Shown piece after piece: positions 27,493-39,519 of a stretch of 64,000 nt of DNA; the stretch's first letter is position 1, and every line of letters begins with the position of its first letter. The notes under the pieces were generated by a model that was not told where the DNA came from, searched no databases, and saw only the letters and a program-made list of their open reading frames with translations. This stretch comes from Bolinopsis microptera (Eukaryota; Ctenophora; Tentaculata; Lobata; Bolinopsidae). The DNA lies in NCBI RefSeq assembly GCF_026151205.1, contig NC_087078.1:16261118-16325117 (forward strand), read 5' to 3'. A program made the translations under genes and the position numbers.

Positions 27493-30400
27493 TCAATTTT
27501 TTATTTCATTAAGAGCACTACGTTTATTAAGTCCTCCAAAATCACTGAGGGTCATAAGCTGGTTTTGCCAAAATGATTCTCTTTCTTTAGCAACCCTACT
27601 TCTATCTTCTAAGGTTAAACATTTTATAAAATCTAGCTTTTCAAAAATAATAACCTCTATCTGATCGGATAACTCATTGTCAAACGTTTTTAAGGGCTCT
27701 TTAGTAAGATTATGGAACTGGTTATCGTTAAAATGACAAGAAATTTCACAACTCCTAACCGCTTTCCTAATATGTGATTTGTGGTTCTGCCATCTGGTCT
27801 TAAAATTGTTAACTGTGCTTCCTACTGAAGCACGTCTGCAGACTTTATCCCTTACTAGATAGCACACCCCTACTGTGTTGCAGTCTAGTTGTCCAATGAT
27901 GTTAACAGTGTACCCCGAGTGGTAGCTCTGAGCTGTTTTTGATTCACAAATATACATTCTACAGGCTTTACATCTGGAGTTACAATGATAACATCCCCCC
28001 TCTTCTATACTAGTAGGCAGAGCCACATTTTCAGTGTTAGAGTTTAAAGCTATAACATTACTATCTTCATGATACTTACGATCTTCTGAAAGTTTACTCG
28101 GAACTAAAGTTTCTTTGATAGTTTTATTACCACTATATGAAACAAATACTTTACTAGGCTGGATCACAGACTTTAAAAGGGGGTCTAGGCCAAGGATAAA
28201 TTTATTCTTGTTAACTATTTTACCAATTGGAGGTAAGTTAGGGTCAAAATCACAAACTAAAGGAAAACATCTTTCACTCTTCTTACTATTAGAGCTTGTA
28301 AGGTTTTTTGAAATCAGATCATCCCGTTTAAGTAACTCAACTTTCTCAAAGGATTTATGGATAAGATCTTTATTGTAATTCCTATCTTCTAGATATTCAC
28401 TAAATTCAATTTTACATTTCAAATACTCTTCTTCCTCTGAACAGTTTTTGAACACTCGATGTGCTACTCCATATGGAATATTCTCTGCTATGTGTGTAGG
28501 GTGGCAGGATTGTGGGAGTAAATAGCTATGGGCATCACTAGGTTTGCAGTACGTCCTAGTTTCTAGCTTGCAATTTTTCGAGTAAATAAACAGGTCTAGA
28601 AATTCAGTCCCCTCTGTAGAAGGTGTCGACATTGTAAACTTGAGGTTTGGATGGTATTGATTGAGCCAAAGCAGGAACTGGTCTAGCTTCTCCAGTGACT
28701 CAGTCCAGGTGATGTATATGTCGTCACGGTATCTGCCATAGAACTCAGGGGTTGTGATTTCTTGGCTCTCCACGATCTTACTGTCCAAGGGGCTGAGAGC
28801 TGAGTCTGCATACTGGCAAGCATTATTTGGACCCATCGCAGTTCCACTTGTCTGTACATACATGTTGCCATTGAAAACAGTGATGTTGTTATCCAGGGTT
28901 ATCTCCAAAGCTTCCATAACGCAGTCTGTGGAGAAAAGTTTAGTACTTCTTTGGTCTAGTAAGGTTCTACAGGCTGGTAGTCCAATCTCCTTTGAAATGC
29001 TGGGGAACATGTTTACAATATCAAATGTAACGTGGTAGATGGTCTTCCCAGTCAATCTTCCTGACTCATTGAGTTCTTTCATCTTCATAAGTAGATCATT
29101 AGAATCCATGAGGCAGTGGGGCAGGGTTACCTTCTTTAGTTCTTCTGCTGTGAATATTGAGAGGTTCTTGATGTAAGAGTTACATCCAGTGCTGATAAGT
29201 CTCCCAGGGTAGTTTTTCTCTGGTTTGTGAGCTTTCAGGTTCATGTAGTTTACTCCAGGTTCATTTTCCTCTTCACTAGGTGTAACCCATTCCATAAAGT
29301 TTGGGGTCATGCCAGGGCAGTCAGCATCTGCTGAGTATTTCAGAACCCACTCTTTAATGGTGATGATGGTTGTGTGGATCTGTTGTTGTTGATCCGATAC
29401 TTGTTTGAAAGTGCTCTGATCTTTTAGAGCAGCTTCTACTCTATTGATGTAGTCTGATTTGTCTAACACAAAGAACCCAGTCCCTTTATCAAATAATCGA
29501 ATTACAGCATCATCCCAGCTTTTGAGCTCTTGGATTGCTTTTGTAGTCTCCTTGTCTACATTCCTAGGAGCTGGCTTTGGTTTTCTAGGGTGATTAGATA
29601 TCTGTTTCTTGACATTGCTGATGAACAGTTCTAATGCATGATTACCACTGTTAGAGAAATTCTTCTTCTTTGAGGTTTTTATTCCTAGAACTTTCTCCAT
29701 TTGCTTTACCTTCTGGTCAAGGGTTTTCTCATGTTCTTCTACATTTTGGGTGGGGATTACAACTCTACTGAGGACGAAACTCATTCTAAGTGAGTTTGCC
29801 CAGGAGTTTACATCTTCTACTAGTTTATCTCTGTTCGTTTTAGAAGGAGTAACTGCAAATGATTCTCCAAGGTGGAAGACAAACTTATGAGCATTTGTAA
29901 CTGTTTTGGACGAGAGATTAATGACAGTTTTGTCTAATGCAGCTTGGCTGACATTGTTTCTGTTAAGTGGTCTTGATTTTATCCCATCCCTCCTGTGTTT
30001 ATGGACAGATTTTCTTTTTCTAGGTTTAGTGACTTTTGATTTTTTCTCCTTGCGCCTACGAGTTCTCGTTTTGGTTAGAGATATCCTGGGTACTTCTGGT
30101 TGTTCTGGTAATGAAGTATAGCTGTTTTTGATGTATACCTCTGTTCCATTCACCTTGTCTCTATTTAACTTAGAATCGTGTGTTTTCTCAGATTCCAGTT
30201 TCTGTTGGCGGATCTTGTGTTGGACAGTAGCCATACCTCTCTCAAAATGGTTTGTTGGCACAGCAGTTTTAAACTCATTTTCCAGTTTGTAGTAGTTCTC
30301 TCTTAGTCTGTTTGACCAGTTGTGGTAGTAGAGGATTAAGATATCCAAGATTCTGCTAGCTGTGAATATCATCATACTGGCGGTTAACTTCTCTAAAACA

Positions 30401-30624
30401 GGGTCTCTGACACTACACTGAAATTGACACTGTTCAAAGATACCTTTTGGTATTGTTGATTGTTGCTTGCTTTTCATAAGGTAGAAGTACTGCTGTTGTA
30501 TACGGATGTTTTTCCTTCCAGCATTAGACAAAGCAGCAATAAACCTATCGGAAGTGTTAGTAGGTCTGTGGTACATATTTTGGGGGAGACTTTGTTGCGA
30601 TGAGTGTGGAGAGTGTATTAACAA
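27493..30624 (-). mobile_element. Penelope-like retroelement ORF with reverse transcriptase and GIY-YIG endonuclease
   Basis: This is one uninterrupted frame of 1,043 residues. An N-terminal basic linker contains RTRRRKEKKSKVTKPRKRKS. The reverse transcriptase has HVTFDIVNMFPSI, the family motif SGTAMGPNNACQYAD near residue 596 and the catalytic RYRDDIYITW near 630. Next come a Cys cluster, CYHCNSRCKACRMY, and the GIY-YIG nuclease region with VCYLVRDK, ASVGSTVNNFKTRWQNHKS. This order is that of endonuclease-bearing Penelope elements of the Neptune/Hydra-like type, which prime on nicked DNA. The sequence TATATATATTTGAGACAT occurs on both sides (about 27208 and 30811), which may be the target duplication. 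No stop or frameshift interrupts it, so the copy looks young. Confidence 0.9.
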
Positions 30625-30840
30625 AGTTTACAGACTGGTGCACAAACATGAACGTAGACAAAACACTGATATGACAAGGACAGGATGAACTTCTGGATCA
30701 CTCTACTGGTAGAAGATCTGGCGGAATCTAAAGAAGTCAGTGTGATTTGACTGTTGCTTTCTGATTGTAGATTCACAGCACGGAAGTCCAGGTAACTGTA
30801 TTCACTGATGTATATATATTTGAGACATATATATATAATA

Positions 30841-31335
30841 ATTTGACCAAAACCCATAATCATGGGTAGAGTGGACCGCTGCCAGTGTCTCTCTTTCCCA
30901 AACAAAAGGAAATGATATTAATTTGATTGACCGTTCTCAAATGCAAAATGATACCGAGAATGAAATCGGTCGCTCGCTTTTCCCATTCATTCACGGCTTT
31001 CGAATTGTAATAAGTTTCGATTGATTACATCAATCAGATGCTGTAAAAATCTCTTTGGTTGCGTTCGGGTCGATACCTAGTATTTCGGGGTAAGGGTGGT
31101 AGTTACTACTGCTGAAGTTTATTGAATCTTTATTGCCGAGTACAGCTGCCTTTGGGTAGTTTTTCATAGTCTATTACAATTGTAAATGAATGGGAAAAGC
31201 GAGCGACCGATTTCATTCTCGGTATCATTTTGCATTTGAGAACGGTCAATCAAATTAATATCATTTCCTTTTGTTTGGGAAAGAGAGACACTGGCAGCGG
31301 TCCACTCTACCCATGATTATGGGTTTTGGTCAAAT
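30841..31335. mobile_element. Fold-back element, copy 1, arms of about 150 bp
   Basis: The left arm (from 30841, ATTTGACCAAAACCCATAAT) and right arm (ending 31335) are reverse complements over about 150 bp, including GTGGACCGCTGCCAGTG and GAAATCGGTCGCTCGC. They flank about 170 bp of unique sequence. Related copies are at 32372-32881, 34754-34878 (right arm only) and 38004-38332. No coding capacity. Confidence 0.85.
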
Positions 31336-32365
31336 ATCATCTATTTTTGATTATAATGTCAGGGTACTTTATAAAGTCGAAATATAAACTGATATCTTCA
31401 TTAATAAGGAGGAAGTTTCAACGATTTCGAAATTTTTCCTTGAAAAACATTTCCTTGTGTTTAGGTAAGCATATCGGTCGATCACTGACTGAATATGCCA
31501 CTTAATACTCATTCAAGTTGGCATTAAATTCATACATAATGACATTAAACTGTCGTGGCAAAGCAGAATTTGTTGGAAATCACGAATGAGCAAAATTCTC
31601 ACCTTTCGCGCGTGCAAACTTTGAGCGGACGTTGCGTGCGCATCCAATATTGAACCGCCGTAAATTTTTGCATGTAATTGTTTTATATATAGTTTGATAA
31701 GCATGCAAAGTTTCAAAGTATTTCAAGAAGAATTGTAATCACAACGGCACTCTAAAGTTGACAGAAAATGACGAAAACAGCAATTTTCAGTGATTTTAGC
31801 GATTTTCTATCAATTTGGGCGTGTCCCCACGTGTGCAACTTTTCTATTTTCAACTTTAAAACTAGCCTAATGCACAATTTATACCTATAGGAAGCAGAAC
31901 TGAGCTCCACATCCCAAGGCATGGCCCAACACCAGAGAATACTAAATCGCAAAATTGACGTTTTTATAAAATAATTCTTCAAAAAAGCACAAACTTCAAT
32001 GACGAATATCTTTATGAAGGAGCAAGCTAGAAAAACTTTCCGGTAGATTTTCAGAATGCTTGAACGATTATCTAAGATGAAAATTTCCTCAGATTTTGAA
32101 TACAATTACTTTTTAATGGTGTAAAATCATTTTTAAAAGTTATTACTTTGTCAAAAATCAAGTTTTTAAAACGGTTAACTTGATGACGTCATCAAAGGGT
32201 GTTCATGACGTCAAATAATTTGTTTGTACAATGTAAACTAAAGTGTAAACAATTATTTTCAAGACCTGTGGTCGGAAATGGCTGTATCTTTTATACTTTT
32301 GAATCTATGGACAATTAAATACAGGCTACAATTGGCTGGCAAAGCGTCTATCCCTGAATATGTAT
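31336..32365. repeat. 1-kb repeat block, copy 1
   Basis: The block runs from TATCATCTATTTTTGATTAT to GGCAAAGCGTCTATCCCTG. It follows a fold-back element here, at 32882 and at 34879, and lies inverted beside one at 37000-38003. It includes GATGACGTCATCA. The 117-codon minus-strand frame in it recurs because the DNA recurs, and it is not kept in the diverged inverted copy, so I do not call a gene. Confidence 0.8.
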
Positions 32366-32371
32366 ATATGT

Positions 32372-32881
32372 ATTTGACCAAAACCCATAATCATGGGTAG
32401 AGTGGACCGCTGCCAGTGTCTCTCTTTCCCAAACAAAAGGAAATGATATTAATTTGATTGACCGTTCTCAAATGCAAAATGATACCGAAAATGAAATCGG
32501 TCGCTCGCTTTTCCCATTCATTCACGGCTTACGAATTGTAATAAGTTTCGATTGATTAGGTACATCAATCAGATGCTGTAAAAATCTCTTTGGGTTGCGT
32601 TCGGGTCGATACCTAGTATTTCGGGGTAAGGGTGGTATTTATTACTTATTGAATTAGCTGAAGTTTATTGAATCTTTATTGCCGAGTACAGCTGCCTTTG
32701 GGTAGTTCTTCTTAATCTATTACAATTGTAAATGAATGGGAAAAGCGAGCGACCGATTTCATTTTCGGTATCATTTTGCATTTGAGAACGGTCAATCAAA
32801 TTAATATCATTTCCTTTTGTTTGGGAAAGAGAGACACTGGCAGCGGTCCACTCTACCCATGATTATGGGTTTTGGTCAAAT
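32372..32881. mobile_element. Fold-back element, copy 2
   Basis: It has the same arms as 30841-31335 (ATTTGACCAAAACC ... GGTTTTGGTCAAAT) with a few substitutions and a slightly longer centre. The right arm is the point from which the 2-kb tandem duplication starts. Confidence 0.85.
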
Positions 32882-35800
32882 ATCATCTCTTTTTGATTAT
32901 AAATATAATGTCAGGGTACTTTATAAAGTCGAAATATAAACTGATATCTTCATTAATAAGGAGGAAGTTTCAACAATTTCGAAATTTTTCCTTTAAAAAC
33001 ATTTCCTTGTGTTTAGGTAAGCATATCGGTCGATCACTGACTGAATATGCCACTTAATACTCATTCAAGTTGGCATTAAATTCATTTAAAATGACATTAA
33101 ACTGTCGTGGCAAAGCAGAATTTGTTGGAAATCACGAATGAGCAAAATTCTCACCTTTCGCACGTGCAAACTTTGAGCGGACGTTGCGTGCGCATCCAAT
33201 ATTGAATCGCCGTAACTTTCTGCATGTAATTGTTTTATATATAGCTTGATAAGCATGCAAAGTTTCAAAGTATTTCAAGAAGAACTGTAATCACAACGGC
33301 ACTCTAAAGTTGACAGAAAATGACGAAAACAGCAATTTTCAGTGATTTTAGCAATTTTCTATCAATTTGGGCGTGTCCCCACGTGTGCAACTTTTCGATT
33401 TTTAACTTTAAAACTAGCCTAATGCACAATTTATACCTATAGGAAGCAGAACTGAGCTCCACAACCCAAGGCATGGCCCAACACCAGAGAATACTAAATC
33501 GCAAAATTGACGTTTTTATAAAATAATTCTTCAAAAAAGCACAAACTTCAATGACGAATATCTTTATGAAGGAGCAAGCTAGAAAAACTTTCCGGTAGAT
33601 TTTCAGAATGCTTGAACAATTATCTAAGGTAATAATTTCCTCAGATTTTGAATACAATTACTTTTTAATGGTGTAAAATCATTTTTAAAAGTTATTACTT
33701 TGTCAAAAATCAAGTTTTAAAAACGGTTAACTTGATGACGTCATCAAGGGGTGTTCATGACGTCAAATAATTTGTTTATACAATGTAAACTAAAGTGTAA
33801 ACAATTATTTTCAAGACCTGTGGTCGGAAATGGCTGTATCTTTTATACTTTTGAATCTATGGACAATTAAATACAGGCTACAATTGACTGGCAAAGCGTC
33901 TATCCCTGAATATATATATATATGTATATATATGTATAGATATCACGACAATCTGTCGTAAAACAGGGGTTCTAGAAAACCCACTTCCCGATGTTCCTGA
34001 AACCTCAAACTTTTTTTGCAGTCGATTTGGTCAACGTCTAGACGCCTTGAAAAATTTCAGATCTCTAACTCGATTTTAACATGGTTTTTAAGGCACCTGA
34101 ATATATGGCGATTTTGGGTTTTTTACCGAATTTCGTATAACAGTGCTGGCGAGTATTTTATGCAAATTTCTTAAAAATCTCAACATAACTATTTTTTATT
34201 CCTGTCATCTTTGACATCAAATTAGAATGTTTTGAACTAAAAATAAATCTGCTGAACGACTTCCGATGAGTCTTAATGCCTGAAAAACTTCTGCCGGAGG
34301 CGGCGGCCTTCGGCCGCCGCCTCCGGCCGGAGTGCACGCTTCGCGTGCACGAAAGAGGCTTGTAACGTGTACCAAAGGGGGTATAATAGTAAAACTAAAG
34401 GGGGTATAATAGTAAAGGGGGTACATAGTATACCCACAATAAATGCACCGGTCGTGCTTGCCAGCACTGTGATATATCACGACAATCTGTCATAAAACAG
34501 GGGTTCTAGAAAACCCACTTCCCGATGTTCCTGAAACCTCAAACTTTTTTTGCAGTCGATTTGGTCAACGTCTAAACGCCCTGAAAAATTTCAGATCTCT
34601 AACTCAATTTTAACATGGTTTTTAAGGCACCTGAATATGGCGATTTTGGGTTTTTTACCGAATTTCGTATAACAGTGCTGGCGAGTATTTTATGCAAATT
34701 TCTTAAAAATCTCAACATAACTATTTTTTATTCCTGTCATCTTTGACATCAAATTTCATTTTCGGTATCATTTTGCATTTGAGAACGGTCAATCAAATTA
34801 ATATCATTTCCTTTTGTTTGGGAAAGAGAGACACTGGCAGCGGTCCACTCTACCCATGATTATGGGTTTTGGTCAAATATCATCTCTTTTTGATTATAAA
34901 TATAATGTCAGGGTACTTTATTTATAAAGTCGAAATATAAACTGATATCTTCATTAATAAGGAGGAAGTTTCAACAATTTCGAAATTTTTCCTTTAAAAA
35001 CATTTCCTTGTGTTTAGGTAAGCATATCGGTCGATCACTGACTGAATATGCCACTTAATACTCATTCAAGTTGGCATTAAATTCATTTAAAATGACATTA
35101 AACTGTCGTGGCAAAGCAGAATTTGTTGGAAATCACGAATGAGCAAAATTCTCACCTTTCGCACGTGCAAACTTTGAGCGGACGTTTCGTGCGCATCCAA
35201 TATTGAATCGCCGTAACTTTCTGCATGTAATTGTTTTATATATAGCTTGATAAGCATGCAAAGTTTCAAAGTATTTCAAGAAGAACTGTAATCACAACGG
35301 CACTCTAAAGTTGACAGAAAATGACGAAAACAGCAATTTTCAGTGATTTTAGCAATTTTCTATCAATTTGGGCGTGTCCCCACGTGTGCAACTTTTCGAT
35401 TTTTAACTTTAAAACTAGCCTAATGCACAATTTATACCTATAGGAAGCAGAACTGAGCTCCACAACCCAAGGCATGGCCCAACACCAGAGAATACTAAAT
35501 CGCAAAATTGACGTTTTTATAAAATAATTCTTCAAAAAAGCACAAACTTCAATGACGAATATCTTTATGAAGGAGCAAGCTAGAAAAACTTTCCGGTAGA
35601 TTTTCAGAATGCTTGAACAATTATCTAAGGTAATAATTTCCTCAGATTTTGAATACAATTACTTTTTAATGGTGTAAAATCATTTTTAAAAGTTATTACT
35701 TTGTCAAAAATCAAGTTTTAAAAACGGTTAACTTGATGACGTCATCAAGGGGTGTTCATGACGTCAAATAATTTGTTTATACAATGTAAACTAAAGTGTA

Positions 35801-36754
35801 AACAATTATTTTCAAGACCTGTGGTCGGAAATGGCTGTATCTTTTATACTTTTGAATCTATGGACAATTAAATACAGGCTACAATTGACTGGCAAAGCGT
35901 CTATCCCTGAATATATATATATATGTATATATATGTATAGATATCACGACAATCTGTCGTAAAACAGGGGTTCTAGAAAACCCACTTCCCGATGTTCCTG
36001 AAACCTCAAACTTTTTTTGCAGTCGATTTGGTCAACGTCTAGACGCCTTGAAAAATTTCAGATCTCTAACTCGATTTTAACATGGTTTTTAAGGCACCTG
36101 AATATATGGCGATTTTGGGTTTTTTACCGAATTTCGTATAACAGTGCTGGCGAGTATTTTATGCAAATTTCTTAAAAATCTCAACATAACTATTTTTTAT
36201 TCCTGTCATCTTTGACATCAAATTAGAATGTTTTGAACTAAAAATAAATCTGCTGAACGACTTCCGATGAGTCTTAATGCCTGAAAAACTTCTGCCGGAG
36301 GCGGCGGCCTTCGGCCGCCGCCTCCGGCCGGAGTGCACGCTTCGCGTGCACGAAAGAGGCTTGTAACGTGTACCAAAGGGGGTATAATAGTAAAACTAAA
36401 GGGGGTATAATAGTAAAGGGGGTACATAGTATACCCACAATAAATGCACCGGTCGTGCTTGCCAGCACTGTGATATATCACGACAATCTGTCATAAAACA
36501 GGGGTTCTAGAAAACCCACTTCCCGATGTTCCTGAAACCTCAAACTTTTTTTGCAGTCGATTTGGTCAACGTCTAAACGCCCTGAAAAATTTCAGATCTC
36601 TAACTCAATTTTAACATGGTTTTTAAGGCACCTGAATATGGCGATTTTGGGTTTTTTACCGAATTTCGTATAACAGTGCTGGCGAGTATTTTATGCAAAT
36701 TTCTTAAAAATCTCAACATAACTATTTTTTATTCCTGTCATCTTTGACATCAAA
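32757..36754. repeat. Recent tandem duplication of about 2.0 kb
   Basis: Segment 32757-34753 is repeated head-to-tail as 34754-36754. The copies are nearly identical: I see a 4-bp insertion (TTTA near 34921) and a substitution (G at 33187 region, T in the copy) among few differences. The unit contains the right arm of the fold-back element, a 1-kb block, one complete and one partial copy of the 525-bp repeat and the GC-rich hairpins. The junction at 34753/34754 joins TTTGACATCAAA to TTTCATTTTCGG. Confidence 0.9.
33951..34476. mobile_element. 525-bp non-autonomous repeat with GC-rich double hairpin
   Basis: It starts ATCACGACAATCTGTCG and ends GCTTGCCAGCACTGTGAT, flanked by AT-rich TATATA on the left and another copy on the right. 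Further copies are 34477-34753 (partial), 35952-36477, 36478-36990 and the inverted relic at 26745-27205. Near its right end are a 16-bp arm hairpin at 34293-34327 (GCCGGAGGCGGCGGCC with loop TTC) and an 8-bp arm hairpin at 34332-34350 (GTGCACGC, loop TTC). The strong GC hairpins stand out in an AT-rich repeat. Confidence 0.7.
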
Positions 36755-36990
36755 TTAGAATGTTTTGAACTAAAATAAATCTGCTGAACGACTTCCGATG
36801 AGTCTTAATGTCTGAAAAACTCCCGCCTCCGGACAGAGTGCACGCTTCGCGTGCACGAAAGAGGCTTGTAACGTGTACCAAAGATGGTATAATAGTAAAG
36901 GGGGTATAATAGTAAAGGGGGTATAATAGTAAATGGGGTACATAGTATACCCACAATAAATGCAACGGTCGTGCTTGCCAGCACTGTGAT
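36478..36990. repeat. Further copy of the 525-bp repeat, with altered hairpin region
   Basis: Same left end and body as 33951-34476. The large hairpin is reduced to CCGCCTCCGG while the GTGCACGCTTCGCGTGCAC hairpin is kept at about 36839. It is followed by three rather than two copies of GGGGTATAATAGTAAA, a short internal tandem repeat. Confidence 0.7.
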
Positions 36991-36999
36991 AATATGTAT

Positions 37000-38003
37000 A
37001 GACGCTTTTTGCAGTCAATTGTAGCCTACATTTAAGTGTCCGTAGATTCAAAAGTATAAAAGATACAGTCATTTCGAACCACAGGTTTTAAAGATAATCG
37101 TTTATAATTTAGTTTACTTTATATTGAAAAATAATTTATCATCATCATCATCACTTGATGACGTCATCAATTTAAGTGTTTTTAAAACTTGATTTTTGAC
37201 AAAATAACAACTTTTCAAATCGATTTTACACCATTAAGGAGTAATTATATTCAAAATCTGAGGACATTTTCACCTTAGATAATTGTTTAAGCATTCTGAA
37301 AATCTACCGGAAAAGTTTCCTACCTTACTCCTTCATAAAGATATTTGCTATTGAAGTTAGTGCTTTTTTGAAGAATAATTTTATAAAAATACAAAAGTTG
37401 TGAATTAGTATTCTCTGGTGTTGGGCCATCCCTTGGGTTGTGGAGCTCAATTTTGCTTCTTAAAGGTGTAAATTGTGTTATAGGCTAGTTTTAAAGTTAA
37501 AAATCGAAAAGTTGCACACGTGGGGACACGCCCAAATTGATTTAAAATAGCTAAAATCACTAAAAATTTTGATTTTCACGATTTTTATCAACTTTGGAGT
37601 CCCGTTGTGATCCAAGTTCTTTTTGAAATCTTCTGAAACTTTGCATGCTTATCAAACTATATATTAAATACCACTATGCAAAAATTTACGGTGATTCAAT
37701 ATTGTATGCGCACGCAACGTCCGCTCAAAGTTTGCACGTGCGAAAGGTGAGAATTTTGCTCATTCGTGATTTCGAATATATTCTGCTTTCCACGATATTT
37801 AAATGGCATTATATATGAATTTAATGCCAACTTGAATGAGTAAAAAGTGCCATATTCAGTCGGTTATCGACAGATATACCTAACTAAACACAAGGAAACG
37901 TTTTCAAAGGCAGAATTTCGAAATCGTCGAAATTACCTCCTTGTTAATGAAGTTTCGACTAGCTGTGTAAATTATCCTGACATTATAATCAAAAAGAGAT
38001 GAT
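37000..38003. repeat. Inverted, diverged copy of the 1-kb block
   Basis: Read in reverse complement this follows the same order as 31336-32365 (start near GATAATATTTTTC-like left end at 38003, end at GCGTCTATAC near 37005). It has many substitutions and small indels, and the reading frame seen in the other copies is broken. It is therefore an older copy than the other three. Confidence 0.75.
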
Positions 38004-38332
38004 ATTTGACCAAAACCCATAATCATGGGTAGAGTGTACCGCTGCCAGTGTCTCTCTTTTCCAAACAAAAGGAAATGATATAAATTTGAGGAACAGTCCG
38101 CTAATGCAAATTGATACCGAGAATGAAATCGGTCGCTCGCTTTTTCCATTCGATCACGGCTCACGAATTGTAATAAAGCTTATTGATTTGAAAAAGCGAG
38201 CGACCGATTTCATTCTCGGTATCAATTTGCATTAGCGGACTGTTCCTCAAATTTATATCATTTCCTTTTGTTTGGAAAAGAGAGACACTGGCAGCGGTAC
38301 ACTCTACCCATGATTATGGGTTTTGGTCAAAT
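38004..38332. mobile_element. Fold-back element, copy 4, nearly perfect hairpin
   Basis: Arms 38004-38163 and about 38185-38332 are reverse complements, with only about 20 bp between them. The arms share ATTTGACCAAAACCCATAAT and CCGCTGCCAGTGTCTCTC with the other copies but have their own shared substitutions (for example GAACAGTCCGCTAATGC). This indicates arm homogenisation within the copy. Confidence 0.85.
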
Positions 38333-39240
38333 ATGTATACATAAAATCTGCTTTTCAGCGTAAGATCTTTACTTATTAGTATATTCAAACTTCAAGAATG
38401 CCAAATCTTTTTCCCTACTATAATTGCCGAGGGAAATAATATCGTAGGGAATAAGTAATCGGGTTTGGATATATGAAGTGAAAAAATGGGGATACGTTGA
38501 GGACAAAAGTCTGCTCCTTCGCAATAGACCACTCCCCTTTAATTATTTGTTTAGGAAGCGTCGGCCATGCGTTAATTAATTACACCGAAGTTCCTCCTCA
38601 TTGTAGGGAAAATAGATCGTGCGTGGTTTAACTACGGCCAAATTCTCGTTTTTATGCTCAATATTTCAACAACTTTATTAACTTAATCAACCATCTGAAC
38701 CGATATTTTGTGCAGGGAAAAAGAAGAGAAGAAGCCGGAAATAAATAACTATAGAAATTTGGTGGTTTCAATTTAGTAAGCCGGCTCCCCTGTTCACTTA
38801 ATCTCCAGTTTGGGCTGTGGAAAGAAATCAAGACATGTTAACCACATTCCTGACTGCCACAAACAATTTGACTATCGAGGTTGTGATCTTGAAACACATG
38901 ATTGAAGGAAACTGGACGAACGTTCCATCAGATGGCTACCGTACTCTATAATATAGTGTGGCAAATCCAGAGAACGATGTCATGTTTACAAGTCTTGTCG
39001 TCCAGCGTGTAAAGGAATCAGATGTAACACAGCACCGTGCAGTGATAGTCATTGATGATAAGCAGCAAAATTCCGACATGATACCAGTGACATTATCCCC
39101 AACTGATATTTTTAAATTATTCAGTTTAACTGTGATAAAAGCCTTTATTCATTTTCAAACAAAAAGGAATATGAAACACTAATACAAAGTTACTGAGTAT
39201 AAATCAGCCGACCGGTGCTGAAAATTAAATATATAATGCC
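38333..39240. other. Region without a firm gene
   Basis: The 19-mer shared with position 1680 lies at about 38447. A stretch near 38815 (after TTAATCTCCAG) reads CGKKSRHVNHIPDCHKQFDY before a stop, and another at 38958 reads NPENDVMFTSLVVQRVKES. Both could be exon relics but cannot be joined in frame with confidence. Confidence 0.3.
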
Positions 39241-39274
39241 TACTGATGAGACCAGCAGGCATAATGTCGATCTG

Positions 39275-39445
39275 AGGGGCTGCCCCTCACCAGGTCGCGG
39301 CTCAATTCCCAAACTCCTTAATTGCGTGGCTTTTCTGTTACTTATATATGTAAATATACGTTTCAGCACTGTGTGACGAGGTAGTAGACCCCCGCGCTAA
39401 TTACGGAGTTGGATTTTCGCGCGACCTGGTGAGGGTTGGGTTACA
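39275..39445. repeat. Imperfect inverted repeat around CTCACCAGGTCGCG
   Basis: CTCACCAGGTCGCG at about 39287 is mirrored by CGCGACCTGGTGAG at about 39420. The similarity continues inwards (AACTCC-TTAATTGCGTGG against CCGCGCTAATTACGGAGTT). This looks like a small fold-back element; I could not fix its ends or a target duplication. Confidence 0.5.
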
Positions 39446-39519
39446 TCTTGGTGACGCAGTAACCCAAAAAACCTTACCGCCTGGCTAGGCTTGATTGACG
39501 AATGACGATGTAGACCCTT

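Noticed and set aside
31752-32105. 117-codon minus-strand frame repeated at 33304 and 35305
   Set aside because: It is repeated because the 1-kb DNA block is repeated. The older inverted copy at 37000-38003 does not keep the frame, and no known motif is seen.
32166-32215. CRE-like site TGATGACGTCATCA as a regulatory element
   Set aside because: It is part of the repeated 1-kb block and not close to any host gene start.
34217-34480. Minus-strand 87-codon frame, repeated at 36218
   Set aside because: It lies across the GC hairpins and GGGGTATAATAGTAAA tandem repeats of a non-coding element; the protein is low complexity.
39285-39310. tRNA-like B box (GGCTCAATTCC) suggesting a tRNA-derived SINE
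   Set aside because: No matching A box at the right distance and no cloverleaf could be drawn; the inverted repeat explains the sequence better.
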